A stretch of 21,903 nt of DNA. It comes from Viridothelium virens (lineage: Eukaryota > Ascomycota > Dothideomycetes > Trypetheliales > Trypetheliaceae). Location of the stretch: assembly GCA_010094025.1 (NCBI GenBank), contig ML991913.1, forward strand, positions 1-21,903, in the 5' to 3' direction. Each line of letters begins with the position of its first letter. Position 1 is the first letter of the stretch. A program made the translations under genes and the position numbers. The notes beneath the pieces were generated by a model, which was given only the letters and a program-made list of their open reading frames with translations, made no database searches and was not told the DNA's origin. This document shows positions 7,572 through 17,796 of the stretch, in pieces.

Positions 7572-8712
7572 TCACAACTCTTCCGAAACTTCCTGAGAGC
7601 TTCCACGCGAACTCCTGCGCGACTCGCCACGCGGCGATTCCTGCTGACCCTCAGGCTGCCCAGAACTCCGAGAAGAACCAACTGAGGGCCCACGCGAATG
7701 CCCGCCTCCGGACGATCCGATCAGTACCCCCGAGAGATTGCGCGGGGCACGACGGGCGGGCAGTCCGGGGTCATACTGGGTGCTTTCCCATCGGCCAGTA
7801 GCGAAGTCGAAGCGGAAATGCTGGGTATTAGGAGGGCCGGCCAGGATGGCCAGAAGAGTCGCCCCATCTATAGTCACCTGGTCATCCCTAATGTTTACGG
7901 CTCCCAGCGCATTACGGGAGACGGACGCGATCTGTGAGCCCAAGGCGACCTGATCAGCGCGGGTAGGAGCTGGGCTGGGGACATATACTGGAGCTCGAGA
8001 GGCGCGAGCGGACGAGCTCGATTCTTCCTTTTGTGGAGCAGCCGTACGCCGCGTACGCGGCGTTACTGTCGCTGTGGCTACACCAGTGGGTTAGTAGAAG
8101 AACCGAGATGATGACGGATCACTTACAGAGGTTACATCTGGCAGCACTTCCATCCAGAAAGCAATTGGTACAGGCACCATCCATTAGCGCCCTGCTATCC
8201 ATGGTGAAGAGGACACAATCGCGGTAGTGACCCAAGTCATTTCGGCAGCGGTCGCACGCGTTGTTATTGTTGACTGTCCGACCGGCGGCAACATGCAAGA
8301 CCATGGAAGGGAGATAGGACTGGTAATGCGACGTACTGAGTCGCCCTTTGCCCTCGCGGAAGTTGGGCTGATGAATCAACCGAAGCTCTGTGCGGTGCTC
8401 GTGGCCCCAGGCCGCTAATTCAGTGTATACGCCAGCTGGTATAGACTCGCCTTCTTCAGCGGCCGTGACCAGGCCCTGCAGCATAAATTGGATATCCTCT
8501 AAAGTGATAGAGGTGCTTGAGTTCTTCTTCTCGACTACAGCGAAATGAGAATAGCCTAGTCAAACAAAGGAAAAAGAAAACAGCTGTTACTTACCATGGC
8601 AACCGAGTCTCGCGAAAGGCTTCCTCTTATCCAGACCTCCACCAGAACGTCTATCACCGTCGCCAGCGCAGCTTGCCATTGAGCCTGGACCGGACATATC
8701 TACCGTGGCCAT
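7572..8712 (-). CDS. Intact three-exon cysteine-rich DUF3716-like protein (copy B, 350 aa)
   Basis: Minus strand: exon 1 8712-8595, intron 8594-8556 (39 bp, GTAAGT...TTGACTAG), exon 2 8555-8127, intron 8126-8078 (49 bp, GTAAGT...CTACTAAC...TGTAG), exon 3 8077-7572 ending in TGA. Phases match and the joined frame of 1053 nt has no internal stop. Exon 1 encodes MATVDMSGPGSM and a basic Gly/Arg stretch. Exon 2 carries a helical region (LEDIQFMLQGLVTAAEEGES) and the cysteine module NACDRCRNDLGHYRDC...GACTNCFLDGSAARCN, matching the CxxC...C / CxxC...C pattern of fungal DUF3716. Exon 3 has a conserved-looking middle (VTIDGATLLAILAGPPNTQH) and a Ser/Gly/Arg-rich low-complexity tail. A TATA box and pyrimidine-rich leader precede the ATG. 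No RIP damage is visible, so the gene is probably functional or recently so. Zinc binding and a nuclear role are inferences. Confidence 0.8.
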
Positions 8713-8850
8713 GGCGAAGGTAATGAGCCGAGTGAATTTGGAAAGAGAACAAGAGGACTGGAGAGGCTTGAGAGGCTGGAGGGTGGTGAAGCTGAAGCTG
8801 GAAGATGGTGTAAGAGAGAGACGAAAGTAGAGCGTAGCGCTGCTTTTATG
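8713..8850 (-). promoter_or_regulatory. TATA box and pyrimidine-rich leader of the DUF3716-like gene
   Basis: On the minus strand GCATAAAAGCAGC (TATA core 8850-8842) is followed by about 130 bases rich in C and T, including CTCTCTTACACCATCTT, before the ATG at 8712. This arrangement parallels the leader of copy A at 4679-4896. Confidence 0.55.
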
Positions 8851-8929
8851 CTAGTTCCATTCCTCAACCAAATGGGCGGCCATCTGATCCCAATTGGGCT
8901 CTCAAATCCACTATTCACCGCCTCACTGA

Positions 8930-9554
8930 AATAAACCGGATCTTACTGAATTCACCTGGGACCCGCCAGCGAATTCTAAGGGACTACGGGAATAATAGAG
9001 CTCTCCTCCGGGGTCAGAATCTACAACACATCGGCCTGACTAGGCTGGGGAGGAGAAAGAGGGCGACTAGGCACAGTCAGCTAGTGCGACTGTCAAAGGG
9101 GCAGAGAGAAAGGTAGGAGTGAGGGCACATGGTTAGGACGGACGGTCGGTGGGGGGAAGGGGACTTTTATAGACGTCAAAAGCAGCGCCGGTGCGATACC
9201 TGAACGGGGCCCAGCACAGGTGCAGGACTAGCCGGAAATGGGCTGCACCGGGACCAACATTTCTCCGATAAGTCTGAGTCTTCATGATTTGAGTCTCCTC
9301 TTGGAACAAGTCTTTCGCTGCTTTTACAAAGCAGTACACCAACACCATGATCCATATCTGGCGGCTGTAGGTAGGTACTTACGGACATACACAAGGATAC
9401 ATCCCTGCTACCCATCCAGACCGCTTAAAAAAGCTTTGGGCAGGGCATGCGGCACGGTTCGTACTTATTTATTCATTCGTGGATCCTGTACATGATAGAA
9501 TAAGATAAACCAGTTTATCTCAATCCTATACAGCATTTTGACAGTCCGACCCGG
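8930..9554. other. GC-balanced intergenic region with a CRE-like site and second TATA
   Basis: No gene is supported; the open frames here overlap each other on both strands with no family resemblance. On the minus strand a TGACGTCT element (9178-9171) directly abuts TATAAAAG (9171-9164). This could be a distal promoter for transcription toward the gene at 8712, or the promoter of a lost gene. A left boundary of the captain-bearing element may also lie within this region, but none could be placed. Confidence 0.3.
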
Positions 9555-9600
9555 CCGGAGTTTAGCCTGAGCTTGCGTGAAGTCGGACTTCGGCGAAACC
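9555..9600 (+). repeat. Copy 2 of the dispersed 46-48 bp motif
   Basis: The segment starts CCGGAGTTTAGCCTGAGC and ends GAAGTCGGACTTCGGCGAAA plus CC. It aligns with 625-672 in the same orientation. Within it GAAGTC-G-GACTTC is a perfect inverted repeat. It lies about 270 bases upstream of the captain-like start codon. Confidence 0.45.
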
Positions 9601-9870
9601 AGCCTCCGCCCGAAAAACAGAGACGTGCTGGAGTAGGTACCCTTGTACCTACAGTTTCCTGAAACCTACGTCTCATCGCCGGACACGGAGCCACCAAGCA
9701 TATCTACAATTCTCCTTCTCCCTCCTTCCCTCTTCCTCCGAACAATTTTCCTTTCCATTCCATTGTATTCTAGTCAACTCCAGATCCATTGTTACTCACA
9801 TTACTCAGCCGTTCTCTCGAGCTATCTGACTATCGTACTTGCCCAGCGTAAGCCAGAGTCACTCAATTCA
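9601..9870 (+). promoter_or_regulatory. Leader of the captain-like gene, with hairpin 9633-9652
   Basis: At 9633-9652 a perfect 8-bp stem (GTAGGTAC / GTACCTAC) encloses a 4-nt loop. A pyrimidine-rich tract (about 9708-9775) follows and leads to the ATG at 9871. No clear TATA box was seen. The frame upstream of the ATG is open to 9643, but codon use there is leader-like. Confidence 0.35.
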
Positions 9871-12286
9871 ATGGCAATCCAACAACGCAGGTCATTAACA
9901 AAAGCTCGAACTCCCTCAAATCGATCGCAAAAGGCCGCCTTCCACCCCAAGTTCTCGGCGGCACACTACCAATCCTTTCGTAACGATCTTTACAAACTCG
10001 GGCAAATCAAACGTAACCACTCTCCAGCAACAATCAACAATATCAACCGCATCTCCATAAGATAGGTCAGGTAAGGTCCCTTCCTCCTACCAGCGTGCCC
10101 CGCCACTAATTTACCCAGATACTGTAAAAACACCGATCAGAATCCCCATTCAGCAATTCGGGAGGGTTCAGTCCAGGAGGTCGTCACCTTTCTTCAATGG
10201 AATCTGGACAATTACGACGCGCGAAAATGATCAAGCATTCGCCAACATTTCAAACATTGGCTACAGCTTTGTCGAAAATTTGCCAACCGGGAGTGGCCCT
10301 CAGAATGTGTGGAAGGTGTCAAGAATGTACATAAGTTTTCAGCCATCCCTTTAGGACGCACAAGTTTAATCGAGGGGACAGTACATTAACGGACCCCTAA
10401 CAGAAGCCCGTGAGCTAGATACCCGCCCAAATGAGAAACCGGTGATGAATGTGGACGATCTTTTTCTTATCCTTCACCACCACTGGGTTTGGGATACCTC
10501 GTGGTTTCCGGAGCCGCGGCAGTCTCTGCAGTTGGCGTTTCTGATACTTATTTGTGCATATACGGCATCCCGACCAGGCGCACTAGTCCATGCGAAGGGG
10601 AACGCAAACGTGGTGCGCGAATGCGCTCTTGCAGGCTACATGGTCGGAAATACACTTAGCACTGATAGCGATAGCGCCAGGGATGAAGACATTCAGCAGA
10701 ATAGCAAGCACAATACTGCTGATCGGAGTAATATCGAGGGAGACGAGAGTCAAATTCCAACCGAGGTTGTTCATACTCTTTGTTACAAGCACGTCACTCT
10801 CACCCTTCTACCCAATCCGGGCGGTGAGAGGGACCTCCTAGCTATGGAGTTAGACCTCCAGTTCACCAAAGGATGGCGACAAAATCACAAACAGTAGGCG
10901 TACTGTTGTGATGTGTGCAGAACCCGCTGACGCTTTTGCAGGAAGGTGTATTGTCTCTACAAGGTTGATGACTTAATTTTTAACCCGGTAATCTGTATGA
11001 TTACCCTTGGGATCCTTAATGATGCCTTTGAGCTATCCTTCGAATCTGTATAGGACATCTTCAGTCTGTGAGTCCTTGCCCCACGTTGGAGTATGCGCTT
11101 AAGGTGGAAAAGGGCCTGGGAGGAAAGGCTGGTCTTTTAACAGGCTGTAAAGACCTACAATAGCTATCAGACATTAAGCAAACAGCCCTTAAAGTATGAT
11201 ACCTTTCTAAAAAATCTCCAGCGTCTAAGTTTAATGGCCGGAATAATGCAAATACTTAATTTATATAACATCCGGTGAGGCGCTAACAAAGCTGTTAATA
11301 GAGTTGCCACCCAAGCACTCTTACAACAAGTTATGGGATATTAAGACGCAGGTATTTTTCAGGCCTATATTAATAAGCATGTTTAATATAATGTCTAGGC
11401 TGCTTTCCTTAGCCGTCCTTTAGTAAATGTGCTGTTTAAGGCTACAGCCTATATAGGCCGCAATATAAATTTATAAGCTCCTATTAAGCTTACTGATTTT
11501 AAAATTAGCGCGCTTTAGACGCATCCATAAATTATCAACCTTTAAGAAGCACAGAATAGCCTTTATAAGAAAGCTCAGCAAATATATAATATTATTAAAA
11601 AGGTGGTAGCAGTTAGCAGCCCTATATATAATATGTATAATAAGGCCTGCTGTAAGCTAGAAAGCGTAAAGAAGTTTTTAAAGAGGGAGAAAAAAAAAGA
11701 ATCTTGGGCGGCCTTTTTTAACAGGATTAAAACTAAGGATGCATAAAGATAATTAGAGGGCCTGCTACTTAATAAAGATAATATTATATAAAAGTTGGTA
11801 TTAGTGCGGACTGCTAAGAGAGAGCAGGTTATTAAGCTCCTCCTTAAAGCGCCTTTTGGTTTTACTGCAGAAAAGAAATATTATTACTAAATCCATATTA
11901 TTAAGGCTTTAATTAAACTTTATAAAACCTTAAATACTTTAATTATAAATAAGCGGCTATAAGCAAGTAATAGGGGCAGTTTTAAGCCGGATTTATTACT
12001 TATTATAAAGCTGGAACTTATTCAGCCCATAAGTAATTAATATGTGTTTTATTTTTATAAGAATAATTAATTTAAGGAATTTACTTACCCCAATAAAGCA
12101 AAAAAGCACGTAAAAAAATAACATCTTAAGTTCTTTAGTTTAGAAGACCTAATTCCATGTCTGGATAAATATTGCTGCTGATCTAGAATTATCCTTTATA
12201 GCCATAATTACTTTAAAAATCACATAGCTGTGGTGCATGGATATTATCTCTTCCCTGTGCAGAATAGCGATGGAAGAGGTTACTAA
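9871..12286 (+). pseudogene. DUF3435 Starship-captain-like tyrosine recombinase, RIP-degraded
   Basis: Four exons can be joined: 9871-10070, 10119-10326, 10382-10893 and 10942-12286. The introns are 10071-10118, 10327-10381 and 10894-10941 (48, 55 and 48 bp). Splicing restores family-like junctions such as VKN|YINGPLT and NHKQ|KVYCLYKVDDLIFNP. Hallmarks of DUF3435 are DDLFLILHHHWVWDTSWFP, AYTASRPGALV (catalytic Arg codon 10571), KHVTLTLLPNPGG, LRWKRAW, a YNIRRGA-like motif (second Arg now TGA, 11276), QQVMG[H]xDAGIFQAYIN and a C-terminal zinc-finger-like region (PCLDKYCC...HNYFKNHIAVVH). The expected His after VMG is Tyr (11339), a C-to-T change. Stops at 10063 and 10228 interrupt exons 1-2; exon 3 is open; exon 4 has about twenty stops, mostly TAA/TAG. 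Captains integrate giant Starship elements by tyrosine recombination. This copy cannot encode an active enzyme. Confidence 0.85.
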
Positions 12287-13679
12287 ACAGCAATTTGTCT
12301 AATGGATTAGCATCCCTTTTACTGTCTACCTCATCGGATGGGCGACCACTCAGGAGTAAGCAATGGATAATCTCAACGTTTCCGGGGCTAAAAAATTACT
12401 TCTATTAGATATAGAAGCATTGCTATAGTAACACTACTTTATTTCTTCTCTTTTATTAGTAACTAGCAAAACTCAGCTTCCTTACAAAGCCGACCTACTG
12501 GCAATTAATAAAACTCAGCCTAATGCTATAATATTATAATCTTTGCTATGTTTTAGAGCTATTATTACTTATGGAATTAAAAAGATATAATAATGCTAGG
12601 CTTTAGAGATTGCAAATTGGGTCCTTAACCTCAGCAGTTATGGGGTTTACTTTAAGCACTGAGCTTAGCTGAAGCATAAAATAAACACGTGCTTTTATGC
12701 TTTGCTATTAAGTATGCTTTATAAAACATAATAACGCAGAGCAAGTTTTATAGCACATATACATCCTCACAATCTTATAGGGTTAGCGCCCCTCCTATGC
12801 GTGGTGGTGGGTACTGTGCGGCTTTTTGGAGCTATTCCACTTTTACTGCTCTCTTTATCTTTATTCTATGCTTCTTTTATTTTTATTTGCAATAAAATAG
12901 TAAATTAAAGGTTTATTAATTAGATTTTATTCCTAATTTTTTAATTATACCCTAATTTAGCCACTAATATGTGGAATGCCCTTATTATTCTTTATTCCTT
13001 ATTTTATTAATTACATGCTACTTTAATATATTATCCTTTAGCCCTTAAGAACTGGATAGTGCTATATTTTTTTATTACTTATAAATAATTAATACACTTT
13101 ACGCAGAAGAAACTAATTGCTAAATTACTATAATTTTAGAGTCCGGTACTGCTATTATACCAGTATAAATTATGAATAATATTATTGTATATAATTAGAT
13201 TATTATACGGGGTGTAGTTGCTAATTATGGTTAGGTGATAAAGGGTGCTTAAGCCTGGGTTAAAGGAACCAAGCCGGTAATAAAGGGGTAGCGGCAGCAG
13301 AACACAGCTGTTGTAAGGAGTAGGGAAGGCCTGGTAGTGGCCTATAAAGTCCACGCCTATGCAAAGGTAAGTTGCTACTACTAAAGCAGCGCTGGCGATT
13401 CCAAGTGGTAATGCAAGTAAGAGGCTGTACATAATACGTACTGGTCTGGACTGTCAGCTTTATAGAATAATAAAGGGGAATTTAAGTGGAATTATCTTAA
13501 ATAGGGGCAGGCTGCCTAAATAAAGATAGGAATAGAATAGTCTGCAGATGCGGTTTATCTCCCTACCGTTCCCTATATTAATTAACTAATGCTAAATTAA
13601 TTGCTAGGAAACCTTAATTATTAACTCCAGAGATTTAATACCATGCTATATACATAGTTTAATACTGTAATTTATTTAT
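12287..13679. other. AT-rich stretch with two GC-richer patches, no gene recognised
   Basis: Composition is mosaic. The patch up to about 12390 continues the captain's 3' end, and another patch lies at about 13230-13470. The second carries a 98-codon minus-strand frame at 13432-13136 (hydrophobic, with VDFIGHYQAFP). All three minus frames are similarly open there, so coding is doubtful. Elsewhere stops are dense in all frames. Confidence 0.3.
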
Positions 13680-14401
13680 ATATTTAAATTAAATATTAAA
13701 TATATATTAGTATTTTGCATAACTTGCTTAATAATACGGGCTAATTAATAGTTTAAATCCTATGTCCTTAATACTAGCATAATAAATAATAAATAAGCCT
13801 TAAAAAGAGGGCAAGGTTAAATATCCCATAAGTTTTAATAGCTTTTTATATTATAAAAATTAATTACTTTTTTAACCCATAATTTTTGTACTGCCTTTTT
13901 TTTAGTTAGCGCATTTTATTGCAATTTATTAATACACTTTAAGGTAGATTAATAAATTATTTTAGCCTTTAAATGCAATAATATAATACTTTAGTTTAAG
14001 TTTTTTTAATTCTGGATTAGCTTATAAAACTTTTTTATAATATCTTTTAAAATAATATTAGGATGTATTAAGAGCTAAAAAATAAGGTATGCCTTTTTTT
14101 TAATCTTTAATTATTGCTTTTGGTTATCTTTATCCTTTATTTATAATACCTTATAATCTGCTGGCTAGCTATTTTTAGTAAAAAAGCTGTACTTATAAAG
14201 ATTAATAAGTTCTCTAATTAAACCCTTAATTTTAGGCGCTAAAGGTCCATTATAATATAATATTATATAAACTGTAAGGTCTTTTTAAATAAACCTAATA
14301 TTTAATTTAATAATCTTAGCATAAGTTTTGGTATTTTTTTAGGCATTTAGGGCGGCTTTTAGGTCTCCTTTTTTTTCCTAAATTTTCTCCCACTTAGACC
14401 T
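13680..14401 (-). pseudogene. RIP-degraded minus-strand coding frame, family unknown
   Basis: From about 14401 downward on the minus strand one frame stays coding-like for about 240 codons, interrupted mainly by TAA/TAG: RSKWEKI, EKKGDLKAALNA, KNTKTYAKIIKLNIRFI, YYNGPLAPKIKGLIRELINL, then CINKLQ, NALTKKKAVQKLWVKKVINF, PLFKAYLLFIMLVLRT and LARIIKQVMQNTNIYL. The basic helical character fits a nucleic-acid-associated protein, but Lys/Ile/Leu enrichment is itself produced by AT-drift. Many stops sit where Gln or Arg would be natural. I cannot name the family. Its orientation is opposite to the captain. Confidence 0.4.
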
Positions 14402-15337
14402 GTAATTAATTTTTAGCAGAGTATTAGCTCTTAATTAAGTACAGCAGGGAAGTTTTACCCCAGTAATGTTTATTTAAATATGCTAATTTTTTAAGAGCTG
14501 ACATAATTTTTTACTTTACCTTACTAATTTCTTCCTCCTTAATAATTTTTCCATTATTAATAAAGAAATAAACCTTACTTTTATACCTAGGGTTTTTAAA
14601 TAAGCTTATAGTGCTTATTTAAGTCTGGAAGCCTTTTAACACTTGTGGATGGAAAGGCAAAATTCTGATACAAGGTCCAGCCCTTTCCAGCCGCACAGGC
14701 TGCTGCCTATGGGGAAGGAAATCAGCGACTGTGCCTTAATATCCTAAGCATGGGTGGAGAGACTACACCGCACTCTGGGCGATTGGTAATAATAATTCTT
14801 TAAGGCAAAGCGCCGCGCAGGTGTACCTTCTTTAAGCAGTCATAGACCTTTTTATGTCCATCTGTCTAAGGGCATAATTTCCTGCTTTATTACTTCAAAA
14901 TAATTAAAACCGGAGCCTCTTATAAACTGGGTTACTTTAACCCTAATACAGAAGGTCCAGCCGCTAAAGGTCGCATGCCAGTATTTAGCTTGGTTTATAA
15001 TTTTACCTCACACCTATGAAAGCTTAATTAAGCTGGAATAAAGGATAAAATACCCAGCGCATTATAAGGTGCTGCTTATAAATAGTATAATAATTTGCTT
15101 ATAAATAACTTTAATAGGTTTAACTTAACTTTATTGCATGGCTGGCTACACGCACTCTAGCTCTGCTGGGGTGTAAAAGAATAGCTATTTAAAAATTCAT
15201 CCATCTTTCTTTATAACTTCTTTTATTATAATATTAAGCATCTTTTAGACTTTTTATTAGATTATAAAATAGGTAAACTCTAAATATTTACTTTATTAAA
15301 CAGCTTTTAAGTAAATTAGGTAATTAAAAAGATAGCC
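14402..15337. other. AT-rich stretch with a GC-richer patch at about 14620-14860
   Basis: No coding frame could be followed with confidence. The patch at 14620-14860 is much less AT-rich than its surroundings, and AAGGTCCAGCC occurs at about 14670 and again at about 14950. The patch may be a piece that escaped RIP or arrived later. Confidence 0.3.
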
Positions 15338-16955
15338 TTTTAGGAATTTATAAGGCTCCTAAAGCAATTCCACTTGCACTTTTATTTTTGCATAGGTAAG
15401 TGCTGCAATACAGACACTGCTCACAAAATCACTACTTATAATTTCTACACCAAGCTTATGTTTTATGAGATAAATATTTACGCGCATTTTATCCCTCGCA
15501 CTCCCCAGTCTTGCTTCCTCAACCTTAATAAGAACCTATGCCGAATAGTCTATCAGCACATCTTTTTCTTTAAAAGTATTAGTAAAGAAATGCTCCGCGT
15601 ATCAGAGAAAATTATTAAGCAATACAGGGATTTAGTATCTCTCAGCATCCGCTATTATGCATAGATCACAAAGTCCACGCTTAGGATCCTGCTTGTAAGT
15701 AAAAGTGTGTTAAAAGAGGCCTGCAAGGAGCTCTATAATACGGCACTTATTCTACAGATCCCCAACCCACACTGCAAGCAAATTATACTCCCTTTAATCC
15801 ATATTAAGGACTTTATCTTAGTCTATCTTTTAAAAAAGCTTATAAGAGTTACTGTCTTACTGCTAGATAAGGCCTGCCAGTATAAGTGCCCAATGGGTCT
15901 AATTGCGCAATTAAAAAAGCTTTAGGTTAATCCTATTAAGGGTTATTAGCTTTAATAAGGCAAGCAGCTTTACAGTTTTAAGCACCTTAGGATTAGGATA
16001 AAAAGCTTATATACCTCACATTTAACCCTTCATATTAATAATATAATTTATGGTTATAAGGAGGATTTTTGTAGAGTCTAAATTGCGCACTTTTATACTT
16101 TATTTATTAAGCCTTATTTATATTTAAAATTTGCTGCAAAGCTATTGCATATTTATATTAATAATAATTTGCTCACACTGGACTAAAATATTAGTTATTG
16201 CAGTTAATTTTAAAGTAATTTTTTAACATTAGGCTTAGTGCTACCTAAAGATTATAATAAGTAAGTAGGTAGGCTGGCTAATAAACCTACTATATAATTG
16301 CCTCTTTTATTATTAATCCTAGTCTTTATAAGTTTTTTTAATAAAAGCGCCATAAGCCCTGGATCTAATTTTTTTTAACACTTCTTATCTTAAAGCACCC
16401 ACTTTGCTGCCTAATACACCAATCTTTATGCTGTGCCTGCCATCTCTATTCCTGCTACCTTTCCTGCCAATATAAGTACATATTTCTCTTGCTAGGATGC
16501 TCTAATAAAGAAGTCTAATCTAGGATAAAGGCTAGAGGGCATTAATGCCCAAGATTATATCTTAGATTATGCCACTTTAATAATAGAGCAGCACGCTGCA
16601 GCAGGAAATTGTTATGTGCCTTAGCTCAGATTGTTTGTATGCTAGCTAGCCTCCATAATTAAAAAAGCTGCTGTAATTAATGCTGCATAATTTAGGTATT
16701 TAGTTTCTGCGCCGTAAACAAATGGCATGGACCTGTTTAGAGCCTGCGTGTTGTCAGCCCATTGCGGTCATAATTTTCAGCATACATAGTAGGTTTTAAT
16801 CGCATCCTAATAAGCTCCGGTGACTTAGAAGTGCCACAGAACCTGCGAGCGGGGCGACGCATCAGACTATTGCTGTGCCTTATTGTGGCAGTTTTCCTAA
16901 CAAACCTGCTTTTCTGAATTTGTCATAGTTTTAAATAAAGCGGGAGGAGCTACCC
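15338..16955 (+). pseudogene. Long degraded plus-strand coding frame (about 540 codons), family unknown
   Basis: Frame 2 can be followed from about 15338 to 16955 with no detected frameshift. The first third is nearly intact: from 15344 to the TAG at 15922 the only stop is the TAG at 15662. It reads EFIRLLKQFHLHFYFCIGKC, TPQSCFLNLNKNLCRIVYQH, EMLRVSEKIIKQYRDLVSLS, LKEACKELYNTALILQIPNP and DKACQYKCPMGLIAQLKKL. Later parts have regular TAA/TAG stops: YILDYATLIIEQHAAAGNCY, NGMDLFRACVLSAHCGHNF and GDASDYCCALLWQF. Cys and His are frequent toward the C-terminus, which could be zinc-binding. The minus strand is far less coherent. I do not recognise the family, and no function is proposed. It lies in the captain orientation and could be cargo of the same element. 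Confidence 0.5.
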
Positions 16956-17541
16956 GCAGTCTTGCTTACACAACATGTTGCACAGCTGAGGAAAGGTGAG
17001 CAAGGCACAGATTCCCAAAAGGGTGCTCAGTGTACACTAATTATCCAATATCACGTAACTCTTTATGGCGAAATATGTGATATAATAAACAAATTTTATA
17101 TTTAATGCAGTATAAAAATAATAAGTTTATGTTATCCAGAACTTGTTAGTTTCGGCCAAAATTTATTATATTAAATGTAAGATCTCTACAGTTTTGATAT
17201 ATCTAGGCTCTTTTTGGCAATTACATCTTACCTCTTGCGCATAAATAAAGCATGCATCCATTAATCTGGCTTAGAGAGCACTAATCCAAAAACAGCTAGC
17301 ATGGTTTTAGCACCATCAGCTAATTTTAATAGCTTACAGCTTTTATAATATTAAACCTTAATAAGAAGCTTTATTAATTATGTATTAACTTGCTACCATA
17401 GATTATTTATTATATATAAGGACTGAAATATTAATCTGTTATATTAAATAACTACTGTATTAGGCTATAAACCCGTGTTTAATTAAGCTTTTTTAGCCAA
17501 AGCAATCCGCTGATTTACTGTGGTTAGTTTACTTTAGACTA
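16956..17541. other. AT-rich stretch without a recognised gene
   Basis: A GC-richer patch to about 17060 trails the preceding relic. The remainder is AT-rich with frequent stops in every frame. Nothing else is recognised before the hAT-like terminus at 17542. Confidence 0.3.
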
Positions 17542-17557
17542 CAGAGGTGGGCAAACC
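17542..17557 (+). repeat. Possible hAT transposon terminal inverted repeat (one end)
   Basis: CAGAGGTGGGCAAACC matches the typical CAGxGGTGGGCAAA start of hAT-superfamily termini. The eight bases before it (TTAGACTA) would be the target duplication. No complementary terminus (GGTTTGCCCACCTCTG or a close form) or second TTAGACTA was seen to the right, so only one end, or none, is present. Confidence 0.4.
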
Positions 17558-17796
17558 AATTATAGAGACCTAATTAGCGCCCGCTGCCTAATCCCCTTTA
17601 TACTCTTAAGATGTTGCATAAAGCGCTCCCATACCGCGCTTTATTAAGCGGCTAAGCGGCTGCGCAGTTAAACTAAAATGCAGTGCATACTTAGCACCAC
17701 AAGCCTGTAAAATAAAAGGTAAGTATTTATTAAAAAGTACGCATCCTGTATTAAGTAATAAATAAAAAAGAAGTACTTCCTAATTTTTATACAATA

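Noticed and set aside
9133-9495. Three overlapping ORFs of 71-85 codons
   Set aside because: They sit on opposite strands over the same bases with no family resemblance and no splice logic.
10583-10841. Antisense and alternate-frame ORFs over captain exon 3
   Set aside because: They are shadows of the DUF3435 frame, which carries the family motifs.
13136-13432. 98-codon hydrophobic minus-strand ORF
   Set aside because: Contains VDFIGH, which hints at an integrase start, but nothing before or after supports it; kept only as a note under the surrounding region.
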